Position numbers and translations under genes: made by a program
Assembly (NCBI GenBank): GCA_036732565.1
Contig: DAINCF010000450.1
Coordinates: forward strand, 1 to 6,077
Source: JAIVJN01 sp036732565
GTDB lineage: Bacteria > Acidobacteriota > Vicinamibacteria > Vicinamibacterales > UBA2999
Direction of reading: 5' to 3'
Length of the DNA: 6,077 nucleotides
Part shown: piece after piece, positions 1 through 5,754 of the stretch
How positions within the stretch are numbered: the stretch's first letter is position 1
Layout of the letters: each line of letters starts with the position of its first letter
Notes under the pieces: generated by a model
Told to the model about the DNA's origin: nothing
The model's database searches: none
Seen by the model: only the letters and a program-made list of their open reading frames with translations

Positions 1-10
1 GAACCGCGGT

Positions 11-38
11 GTAGGGGCGGCTCGCGAGCCGCCCCTAC
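11..38. repeat. Perfect 28-bp palindrome, REP-like element or hairpin at end of anti-sigma gene
   Basis: The left half is GTAGGGGCGGCTCG and the right half is its exact reverse complement. As RNA it can fold into a 12-bp stem with a CGCG loop. It covers the last codon and the TAG stop of the minus-strand anti-sigma gene and lies where a terminator of that operon would be expected. There is no T-tract on either side, so it is not a standard intrinsic terminator. The outer arms (GTAGGGGC...GCCCCTAC) resemble, from memory, dispersed palindromes seen in several GC-rich environmental genomes. That makes a REP-like mobile repeat or an mRNA 3'-end stabilising hairpin plausible. The palindrome itself is certain; its role is inferred. 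Confidence 0.8.
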
Positions 39-283
39 TTCAGTAATTCTCTGCGGGCTTTGAGAATCGCTTGTATCAGCTCTTCGGGCACGTCCACGGG
101 CAGGGGGTCCTCGGCGGAGCCGAAGGCCCGACGCTCGCAGTCGACCGTGTGCTTGTACTGCGCCAGATACTCGTGGCAGTTGTCGCACCGCGAGAGATGG
201 AGCTCGAACACCTCGCGGGTCTCGTGCGGCAGCTCGCCCGTCGTGTATTCCAGGATGAATTCCGCCATCTCGCGGCAGGTCAT
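35..283 (-). CDS. Zinc-finger (zf-HC2/ZAS-type) anti-sigma factor, 82 aa
   Basis: This is a small soluble protein predicted to bind and inhibit the ECF sigma factor encoded just upstream. The motif H-x3-C-x2-C (H29, C33, C36), with a further Cys at position 3 (MTCRE), matches the zinc-binding core of ZAS anti-sigma domains. The acidic/helical N-terminal part is followed by a linker and a charged C-terminal helix (about 65-82). No transmembrane segment is visible, so it should be a cytoplasmic, possibly redox- or metal-responsive regulator rather than a membrane-tethered one. The ATG is chosen because it overlaps the sigma stop as ATGA, follows a purine-rich ribosome site at 5 bases, and begins right at the zinc-finger domain. 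A longer reading frame continues upstream only as a shadow of the sigma gene. The final Lys codon and TAG stop lie inside a 28-bp palindrome, so the original C-terminus may have been altered. The signal sensed is unknown. Confidence 0.85.
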   Translation of the reverse strand: MTCREMAEFILEYTTGELPHETREVFELHLSRCDNCHEYLAQYKHTVDCERRAFGSAEDPLPVDVPEELIQAILKARRELLK

Positions 284-900
284 CGCATCTCTCTCTTGAA
301 AATCGGCGCGAGCAGTGTCCTCAGCGCCTGACGGCCGCGATGCAACCGCATCTTGACGGCATTGGGCGTCAGGCCGAGCGTCGCCGCCACATCTTCGGTC
401 TCCAGTCCTTCGATGTCGCGCAACATCAAAACGGTTCGGTAGGTCTCGGGCAGCCGCTCGACCTGCGCCCGAACCAGCTCCCGCACCTCGGCCCGTTCCA
501 GCGCGCGATCGGCGGGCTCGGACCATTCCGAGAACATCTCGGCGTGGTGGCCGTCCTCGAGGAAGGAGGGCAGGAGCGTTTCGAGCGACTCCTCCGGCCG
601 GCGCCGCCTGCTCCGCAAGCGCATCAGCGCCGCGTTGACGACGATCCGGTGCAGCCAGGTCGACAGCTTGGCGCCTCCGGCGAACTTGGGTAGACTGCGA
701 AACGCGGAAAGAAACGCCTCCTGAACGACGTCCCGCGCGTCCTCCTCGGTGGGCAGCAGCCGCCGCGCCACGGCCAGCAGACGGCCGGTGTTCGCGCGCA
801 CCAGCTCTTCGTACGCAGCCTCCTCACCGGCGCGCAAACGCTCGAGCAGCGTCCCTTCGTCGACGTCCGGCCGTGCTGCATCCGTATGTAAATCGGACAC
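280..900 (-). CDS. ECF-family RNA polymerase sigma factor (sigma-70 group 4), 206 aa
   Basis: This is an alternative sigma factor that directs RNA polymerase to a dedicated promoter set when its anti-sigma releases it. Region 2 spans about residues 25-98: core-binding helices with the pattern EEDARDVVQEAFLSAF (52-67), then the promoter-melting/-10 recognition segment STWLHRIVVNAALMRLR (80-96). An acidic linker of roughly 40 residues follows (about 103-142). Region 4 spans about 143-198: LPETYRTVLMLRDIEGL, then the helix-turn-helix VAATLGLTPNAVKMRLHRGR, which contacts the -35 element. The length is normal for the family. The only usable start is GTG; in-frame sequence upstream has no other start before a TAA at 940-942. 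No good Shine-Dalgarno sequence precedes it, and TACACT lies 6 bases upstream. It is co-transcribed and coupled with the anti-sigma gene. The exact ECF subgroup cannot be assigned by eye. Confidence 0.93.
   Translation of the reverse strand: MSDLHTDAARPDVDEGTLLERLRAGEEAAYEELVRANTGRLLAVARRLLPTEEDARDVVQEAFLSAFRSLPKFAGGAKLSTWLHRIVVNAALMRLRSRRRRPEESLETLLPSFLEDGHHAEMFSEWSEPADRALERAEVRELVRAQVERLPETYRTVLMLRDIEGLETEDVAATLGLTPNAVKMRLHRGRQALRTLLAPIFKREMR
289..296 (-). promoter_or_regulatory. Ribosome binding site of anti-sigma gene
   Basis: On the minus strand the sequence reads AGAGAGAG, ending 5 bases before the ATG. It lies inside the last codons of the sigma gene. Together with the ATGA overlap this supports coupled translation, which would keep sigma and anti-sigma near fixed stoichiometry. 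It supports the 82-aa start. Confidence 0.6.
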
Positions 901-1043
901 AACGGGAGTGTACCACGGTGCCCCGCGCCCGCTCGGGGGTTACGAGGCACGTAAATGCACCCCTGCAGCGTTCTCAACCCGGCAGCCGGCCACGAAACTT
1001 CTCAACGAATTAATTAAGACTTCGTGTAGACTGTCCCGAGCCT
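901..1043. promoter_or_regulatory. Divergent intergenic region with candidate promoters for sigma operon and radical SAM gene
   Basis: This 143-bp non-coding stretch must carry promoters in both directions. Visible elements are as follows. (1) An AT-rich patch at 1008-1017 (AATTAATTAA) is unusual in this GC-rich window. (2) On the plus strand, TAGACT at 1027-1032 resembles a -10 element 11 bases before the radical SAM ATG. (3) On the minus strand, TACACT (positions 912 to 907) lies 6 bases before the sigma GTG. (4) An alternative ECF-style reading on the plus strand is AAC (1004-1006), a 16-base spacer and CGT (1023-1025). It lacks the usual preceding GGA, so it is weak. (5) On the minus strand, TTGAGA occurs at 977-972 and at 1005-1000. 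No convincing -35/-10 pair with standard spacing was found, so individual elements are tentative. Confidence 0.4.
971..1006. repeat. Pair of 8-bp direct repeats, TTCTCAAC
   Basis: TTCTCAAC occurs at 971-978 and again at 999-1006, a start-to-start distance of 28 bp. That is close to two and a half helical turns, so the copies would lie on roughly opposite faces. Both are in the divergent promoter region and read GTTGAGAA on the sigma-gene strand. They could be binding sites for a regulator, or chance. The repeat is short and its function is unknown. Confidence 0.4.
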
Positions 1044-2552
1044 ATGCGCATTCACCTCGTGAATCCCAGCTCGTTGTCGTTCGGCGTCGCGGTCATCACG
1101 CCGCGCTGGCTGTATGTGCTCGCGTCCGCGACACCCGCGTCGTACGGGGATCCGCTGATTATCGATGAGACGCTGGAGCCGTTTCAGTCCGACGCCGTCG
1201 AGCCGGGCGACGTGGTCGGTATCGGGATTCACAGCGGCAACGCCTTGCGCGGCTATGAGCTGGGCAACGCGGCACGCGCCCGTGGCGCGTATGTCGTATT
1301 CGGGGGCATTCACGCCTCGCTGTATCCAGACGAGGCGCCTCGCCTCGGAGGGGCGCACGCGGTCGTGACCGGCGACGGCGATCAAGTATGGGGCGACGTC
1401 ATCGCCGACTGTGCGGCCGGACAACCCAAGCTGCGCTATCACGGCGGGCGGGTCGAAGGCGCGGGCTTGTTGAAGGCCCGGTGGGATCTGCTGCCGCCCG
1501 GCAAGTACATGTGGGCCTCGGTGCAGACCGTCCGCGGCTGCCCGAAGCACTGCTCGTTCTGCTCGGTCTGGCGGACGGATGGCCAAAAGCCCCGCGTGCG
1601 CCACGTCGACGCCATCGTCGAAGAGGTCGTCGAGCTGCGGCGCATGGGCTTCCGCTTCATCGCCCTTGCCGACGACAACTTCTATCCCGTCACCCTGAAA
1701 GACTTGCAGATGGCCGACCGGCGCGCGGACAAAGCGCAACTGGCCACCCTGCAGACGATTCGCGACGAGCGCTTCGAGTTGATGGGGCGCCTCGCGAAGC
1801 TGCCGCGCGACATGGTGTTCTTCACGCAGATCACGATGGAAGCGGCCGAAGATCCCTCGTTTCTGGATGCGATGCGCGAGGCGAACATCAAGGGCGCGCT
1901 CGTCGGCGTGGAGTCGGTCACCCCGGAGGGCCTCAAGGACGTCTACAAGGACTTCAACCTGGCGGGCGACGAGCTGGCCGCTCGGCTTCAGGCGTTCCGC
2001 CAGCACGGCGTCCACGTGCTCGGCTCCTTCATCTTCGGACTGCCGTCCGACCGCCCGGAGACCTTCGAAGCGACCGCGGCAATGGCCAAGCGGGCCGGCG
2101 TCACGTTCGCGCAGTTCGTGATGCTGACACCGTTCCCGGGCACCATCGATTTCGAGCGCTGGGAAAAAGCGATGGCGGAAGACACGACGCGCATTGCCGG
2201 CCAGCCGCTCACGCGACACTGGCTCATCCCGCAGGCGCAACGACCAAAGATGTTCTCACCGCATCCGACGATGTCGGCCGACGAGATTCGGGCGCGCACG
2301 CAGGGTGTGTGGGACAACTTCTACAGCTTTGGGAGCATCTGGGCTCGCGCCGACTGCGTTCGGTCGATGCGCGCGAAGCTGGCCTTCGTGCTGATCTCGA
2401 AGCTCTATCGACAGATGTACGCCAACACCGGCCTCGCCACCGATAGCGCGCGCGTGTCGAGGGCCGAGCGGTGGACGCGACTGGTCGCACCGCTCACACG
2501 GCGGCTGTTCACCGCTGCGCCGATGCCCGACTTGCAAGTGCCCACGATCTAG
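1044..2552 (+). CDS. B12-binding-domain radical SAM protein, 502 aa
   Basis: This is a predicted iron-sulfur enzyme that cleaves S-adenosylmethionine to a radical and probably uses cobalamin, as class B methylases and related enzymes do. Residues 1-125 look like a cobalamin-binding Rossmann domain: MRIHLVNPSS as strand one, then the family signature VVFGGIHASLYPDEA at 84-98. No DxHxxG motif is visible, as in many members of the class. The radical SAM barrel follows: the 4Fe-4S motif CPKHCSFC has C166, C170 and C173. Other typical segments are ALADDNF (207-213), GALVGVES (284-291) and GSFIFGLP (327-334). An extended loop (about 218-255) lies between barrel strands. A C-terminal region (about 385-490) of unassigned function follows. 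The start ATG gives a family-like N-terminus, but its Shine-Dalgarno sequence is poor. It likely shares an operon with the membrane protein 41 bp downstream. The substrate is unknown: lipid, peptide or glycan methylation are all possible. Confidence 0.88.
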   Translation: MRIHLVNPSSLSFGVAVITPRWLYVLASATPASYGDPLIIDETLEPFQSDAVEPGDVVGIGIHSGNALRGYELGNAARARGAYVVFGGIHASLYPDEAPRLGGAHAVVTGDGDQVWGDVIADCAAGQPKLRYHGGRVEGAGLLKARWDLLPPGKYMWASVQTVRGCPKHCSFCSVWRTDGQKPRVRHVDAIVEEVVELRRMGFRFIALADDNFYPVTLKDLQMADRRADKAQLATLQTIRDERFELMGRLAKLPRDMVFFTQITMEAAEDPSFLDAMREANIKGALVGVESVTPEGLKDVYKDFNLAGDELAARLQAFRQHGVHVLGSFIFGLPSDRPETFEATAAMAKRAGVTFAQFVMLTPFPGTIDFERWEKAMAEDTTRIAGQPLTRHWLIPQAQRPKMFSPHPTMSADEIRARTQGVWDNFYSFGSIWARADCVRSMRAKLAFVLISKLYRQMYANTGLATDSARVSRAERWTRLVAPLTRRLFTAAPMPDLQVPTI

Positions 2553-2558
2553 GGCCGA

Positions 2559-2574
2559 GCCCGACGCGTCGGGC
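2559..2574. repeat. 16-bp perfect palindrome between radical SAM and membrane-protein genes
   Basis: GCCCGACGCGTCGGGC is its own reverse complement and begins 6 bases after the radical SAM stop codon. It can form a 6-bp GC-rich hairpin with a CGCG loop. No U-tract follows, and the next gene starts 19 bases further on, so it is more likely an intercistronic attenuating or mRNA-processing hairpin, or an operator, than a full terminator. It may also reduce access to the weak translation start downstream. Confidence 0.5.
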
Positions 2575-2593
2575 GGCATACCAGAATAACCGC

Positions 2594-4930
2594 ATGCCCT
2601 GGGGTCGCGGGGCGCTGGGCGCCGTCTTCGTCTACGTCGGCCTCTCCATCGCACTCACATATCCGCTCGTCGCTCACCTGACGAGCGTCGTGCCAAGCGA
2701 TCCCGGCGATCCACTGCTGTCGACGTTCCTGCTCTGGTGGAACGCCCACACCGTACCCCTCACGCAGGCTTGGTGGAACGCGCCGCTGTTCTTCCCGACA
2801 CCTGATGCGCTGGCGCTGTCCGAGCACTTTCTCGGGCTCTCGTTCCTGACGAACCCCATCACCTGGGCGACTGGACAGCCACAGCTGGCGTACAACGTCG
2901 CGTTCTTGTTGACGTTCATCCTGTCCGGGCTGGCGGGCCATGTGCTCGGCTACGGGTTGACCGGACGTCACGACGCCGCGCTCATCGCCGGTCTCGCCTT
3001 TGCGTTCGCGCCGTATCGGATGGCGCAGTTCCCACACATCCACGTCCTCGCGTCGTTCTGGATGCCGGTCGCGTTGGCGGCGCTCCACCGCTTCACCGAC
3101 GACGAACGGTGGCGCTGGCTGGTGATCTTCTGCGTGGTGACGATGCTGCAGGGGCTGACCAGCGGACAATATGCACTCTACTTTCCGGTCCTCATCGCGT
3201 TGTGGGTCCTGTGGTTTCCGATCGCACAACGCCGCTTCCGCTCAGCCGCCCTCGTCCTGATCGCGTTTGCAGGGGCGAGCCTGCCCGTGGCGTTCATTCT
3301 GCTGCGCTACGCCGAGGTCCATCGTGCACTCGGCTTGTCGCGTCACATCGACGAGGTGCTCACGCACAGCGCCGATATCACCGCCCTCGTACGCGGCGAG
3401 GCCAACCTGAGGTTCTGGGGCGGCACGCTGGTGGAGCCCGCGGCAGAAGGGCAGCTCTTTCCTGGTGCGACCGTTGTCGCGCTCGTCATCGGTGGTCTGA
3501 TGGCGAGCGGGTATGCAACGAAGGCCTCCAGGCCTGCCCGGGCGGCCGTCATTGACCAACGCCCGCTTCGCCGCTCCCGCTGGATCTGGCGTGCGCTTCT
3601 GACCGGCGCGGTTCTCGCGACACTGGTCGCCATCTCGCTGCCAATCGTCGGTGGCTGGAGGGTCGAGATCCTCGGCGTCTCGTTCTCGGTGCAGCGGTTG
3701 TCTCGACCGGTCTCCGTCGCCCTCGTGCTGTGGCTGCTGGTGCTGCTGCTGTCGCAACGCTTCCGGGCGCTCGTCAAGTCACAGTCGACGCTGGGGTTCT
3801 ACGTCGCCGCAACGCTGGTGATGTGGCTGCTGGCGTTTGGTCCGCATCCAACCTTCAACGGTGACCGAGTCGTGTACTGGGGGCCGTACCGCTGGTTGAT
3901 GTTGCTGCCCGGCTTCAGCGGCGTCCGCGTGCCGGCGCGGTTTGCGATGCTCGCCACCCTGTGCCTCGCGGCGGCCGCGAGCGTGGCGTTCGCGCGGCTG
4001 TTGACGCGCGCGCCTGCACGCCTGGCTCCCGTCCTCACGATGATCGCGGCGTTGGGCCTCCTCGCCGATGGCTGGATACGGGCGATGCCACTTGCGCCGC
4101 CACCGGCGGCGTCGGTGCTGGCCGGCGTCGCCGGCCCGGGGGCCGTGCTCGAGTTGCCCATCGCCGAGGTCGATGTGGCCGCGATGTACCGCAGCATGAC
4201 GCATCGTCGTCCGGTCGCGAACGGCTACAGCGGCTATTCGCCGCCGGCCTACCGCGTGCTCCGGTCAGGACTGGAATCGTTCGATCCGCACATGCTTCTG
4301 AGCGCGGCGGAAGTTGGCGTGCGGCATGTGGTGGTGGCTCAGGGTGATCCTGCGCGCACCGCGCAATGGGATGCGTACGTGCGGCAGACGCCTGGCGTCA
4401 GATTCGTTCGAACCGCAGAAGGGCAGACGCACTACACGATCGACGCACCGACGCCGCTGCCAGACCGACAACTGGTGGCACACAGCGACGCGTTCCTGCC
4501 GCTGGCGTGGGTGAGGGCGCCCTTGCACTCGGCTGACGTCGAGCGGCTGCAGGACAACAACCTCGGGACCAATTGGGAAATCGGCGCCGCCCAAAGCGGC
4601 GGGGCGGACGAGCACGTCATCGTTGGACTCGATGCGGTGGCGCGCGTGGCCGGCGTTCGCCTCACACTCGGAGACTTTCCGACGACCTACCCGCGCGAGC
4701 TGCTGATCGAACGCTCATTCGATTGCGCGACCTGGGAGCCTGTCTGGCGCGGCCCCACGGCCGGCCTCGCCTTGTCCGCCGCGCTGATCGACCCCGTGGC
4801 CGTTCCGCTGACGGTCCGCTTCGCGCCGACGGACGCGCGATGCCTGGCGCTCAGGCAGTTGGGGAGTGCGCCCGTCGAGCACTGGGCGATTGCAGAGCTC
4901 GGGCTCTTGGGCCAGAGGCCGTCACCGTAA
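2594..4930 (+). CDS. GT-C-like polytopic membrane protein with C-terminal discoidin-like domain, 778 aa
   Basis: The N-terminal half has roughly 11-14 hydrophobic segments (examples: 8-27, 97-119, 150-165, 173-190, 193-212, 217-237, 289-307, 333-352, 372-388, 400-416, 449-467, 478-493). The first outside loop (28-95) holds DPGDP (36-40), W48-W49, H52 and SEHFLG (76-81). This layout resembles GT-C glycosyltransferases, which use an acidic residue in the first loop and lipid-phosphate sugar donors. Basic loops (308-331, 389-399) fit the cytoplasmic side. GFSGVRVPARF (440-450) looks family-conserved. Residues 494-778 should be periplasmic: a segment with ELPI and NGYSGYSPPAY (520-553), then a discoidin/F5-8C-like fold at about 645-772 (LGTNW, YPRELLIERSFDCATW, WAIAELGLLG) that may bind carbohydrate. 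The ATG is preferred over a GTG at 2471, which would add 41 hydrophilic residues inside the upstream gene. No clear Shine-Dalgarno sequence is seen. Sugar-transfer activity is inferred, not shown; a YfhO-like membrane protein without known activity is the alternative. Confidence 0.8.
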   Translation: MPWGRGALGAVFVYVGLSIALTYPLVAHLTSVVPSDPGDPLLSTFLLWWNAHTVPLTQAWWNAPLFFPTPDALALSEHFLGLSFLTNPITWATGQPQLAYNVAFLLTFILSGLAGHVLGYGLTGRHDAALIAGLAFAFAPYRMAQFPHIHVLASFWMPVALAALHRFTDDERWRWLVIFCVVTMLQGLTSGQYALYFPVLIALWVLWFPIAQRRFRSAALVLIAFAGASLPVAFILLRYAEVHRALGLSRHIDEVLTHSADITALVRGEANLRFWGGTLVEPAAEGQLFPGATVVALVIGGLMASGYATKASRPARAAVIDQRPLRRSRWIWRALLTGAVLATLVAISLPIVGGWRVEILGVSFSVQRLSRPVSVALVLWLLVLLLSQRFRALVKSQSTLGFYVAATLVMWLLAFGPHPTFNGDRVVYWGPYRWLMLLPGFSGVRVPARFAMLATLCLAAAASVAFARLLTRAPARLAPVLTMIAALGLLADGWIRAMPLAPPPAASVLAGVAGPGAVLELPIAEVDVAAMYRSMTHRRPVANGYSGYSPPAYRVLRSGLESFDPHMLLSAAEVGVRHVVVAQGDPARTAQWDAYVRQTPGVRFVRTAEGQTHYTIDAPTPLPDRQLVAHSDAFLPLAWVRAPLHSADVERLQDNNLGTNWEIGAAQSGGADEHVIVGLDAVARVAGVRLTLGDFPTTYPRELLIERSFDCATWEPVWRGPTAGLALSAALIDPVAVPLTVRFAPTDARCLALRQLGSAPVEHWAIAELGLLGQRPSP

Positions 4931-5734
4931 GCGCCTGACACCGGATTCAGCGAGCGTCGCGACCGGCACGGCCGGTGCCAGCGGGATCGACCGTACGTCT
5001 CCCTCGTAAAACACACGCTCGAGGAAGAGACCGGACGCCGGCGCCGTCAAGCGTGCCGGAGTCTCGGACGTCGTGCGCAGAAAGGTCTCGATGTCACCCT
5101 CGCCGAGTCCGCCGCGGCCGACCTCGACGAGCACGCCGATCATGCGGCGCACCATCTTCCAGAGGAAATGCGATCCGACGATGCGCGCGAGGATGAGGTC
5201 GCCGTGCTCGGCCACCTGGATCTCCTCAATCAGCACGTCGGTCGACTTCTCCTCCGGGTCATCGTCGCTGAACGATCGAAAGTCGTGCATGCCGCGAAAC
5301 CGCGCCGCGGCCGCTTGCATGCGTGCGACGTTCAGCGGCTCGCGCACCCACCACACGTACGGCTTCGCGAACGCCGTGCGCCGGGTCGCAATCTGATACA
5401 GGTAGCTCCGCGCCACCGCCGCATGTCTGGCGTGAAAGCGGTGATGAGCCGTCGCAATCGTCAGGATGTTGATGTCGGCGGGGAGCTCGTCGTTCAGCCG
5501 TCGCCGCAGCGTGTCGGGCGGTGGTGACGCGGGCAGCTCGAGGTGCGCCACCTGCATCAGCGCGTGGACGCCGCCGTCGGTCCGTCCAGACCCCTGACAC
5601 TCGAAGGTGCGCGCGCCCGTCACTTCTTGTACTGCGCGCTCGATCTCGCCTTGCACGGTCCGCGCGTTCTTCTGCTTCTGCCAGCCGCTGTAGCGCGTGC
5701 CAGCGTACTCGACCGTCAGCTTGAAGCGAGGCAC
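4922..5734 (-). CDS. truA: tRNA pseudouridine(38-40) synthase TruA, 270 aa
   Basis: TruA isomerises uridines 38, 39 and 40 in the tRNA anticodon stem to pseudouridine in the cytoplasm. The N-terminus (MPRFKLTVEYAGTRYSGWQ) is the family opening. The catalytic motif GRTDGGVHA is at 50-58 with nucleophile D53. RFHARHAA (99-106) and the Tyr in SYLYQI (Y111) match the conserved substrate-pocket segments. FLWKMVRRMIGVLVEVGRG (190-208) is the second-domain signature, and TAPASGLFLERVFY (230-243) the closing one. A 27-residue tail after that is variable; the total length equals the usual 270. The start is GTG, fixed by the family N-terminus; GAAGAG abuts it with no spacer. The 3' end overlaps the convergent membrane-protein gene by 9 bp. 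It is divergent from ridA across only 20 bp. Nothing appears broken. Confidence 0.97.
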   Translation of the reverse strand: MPRFKLTVEYAGTRYSGWQKQKNARTVQGEIERAVQEVTGARTFECQGSGRTDGGVHALMQVAHLELPASPPPDTLRRRLNDELPADINILTIATAHHRFHARHAAVARSYLYQIATRRTAFAKPYVWWVREPLNVARMQAAAARFRGMHDFRSFSDDDPEEKSTDVLIEEIQVAEHGDLILARIVGSHFLWKMVRRMIGVLVEVGRGGLGEGDIETFLRTTSETPARLTAPASGLFLERVFYEGDVRSIPLAPAVPVATLAESGVRRLR

Positions 5735-5754
5735 CTCTTCTACAATAGCAGCGC
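5735..5754. promoter_or_regulatory. 20-bp divergent truA/ridA start region with -10-like hexamers
   Basis: On the plus strand TACAAT (5741-5746) is one base from the TATAAT consensus and lies 8 bases before the ridA ATG. TTGAAG at 5721-5726 could be a -35 element but the spacer would be only 14 bp. On the minus strand TATTGT (5747 to 5742) lies 7 bases before the truA GTG. Both promoters would have to extend into the opposite coding region, and both transcripts would have very short or no leaders. Neither has been confirmed. Confidence 0.4.

Noticed and set aside
284..526. N-terminal extension giving a 163-residue anti-sigma protein
   Set aside because: The added 81 residues overlap the sigma gene completely and are low-complexity Arg/Ala/Gly. 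The ATGA junction and AGAGAGAG site support the 82-residue start.
994..1025. GAAACTT (994-1000) as an ECF -35 element paired with CGT at 1023
   Set aside because: The spacer between AAC and CGT would be 24 bases, well beyond the usual 16-17.
1157..1400. DxHxxG lower-ligand motif in the radical SAM N-terminal domain
   Set aside because: The only nearby candidate, GIHSGNALRG, lacks the Asp and lies on the wrong strand-loop for the cobalamin His ligand. The domain is called on overall pattern only.
1014..2240. 408-codon open frame on the minus strand opposite the radical SAM gene
   Set aside because: It is low in recognisable motifs and rich in Arg, Ala, His and Gln, as expected from antisense reading of a GC-rich gene. 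The plus-strand frame has an unmistakable radical SAM signature.
1388..2446. 352-codon open frame in another plus-strand frame of the radical SAM gene
   Set aside because: It is an Arg/Gly/Ala-rich out-of-frame shadow with no domain features.
2549..3229. 226-codon minus-strand frame opposite the membrane-protein gene
   Set aside because: Its composition is typical of an antisense shadow (Arg, Gln, Glu rich) and it shows no motifs; the opposite strand encodes clear transmembrane segments.
4962..4979. Possible hairpin ACCGGC-ACG-GCCGGT in the truA tail as a bidirectional terminator
   Set aside because: The stem is only 6 bp, no T-tract follows on either strand, and the sequence codes for the truA C-terminus. 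Such stems are common in GC-rich coding DNA.
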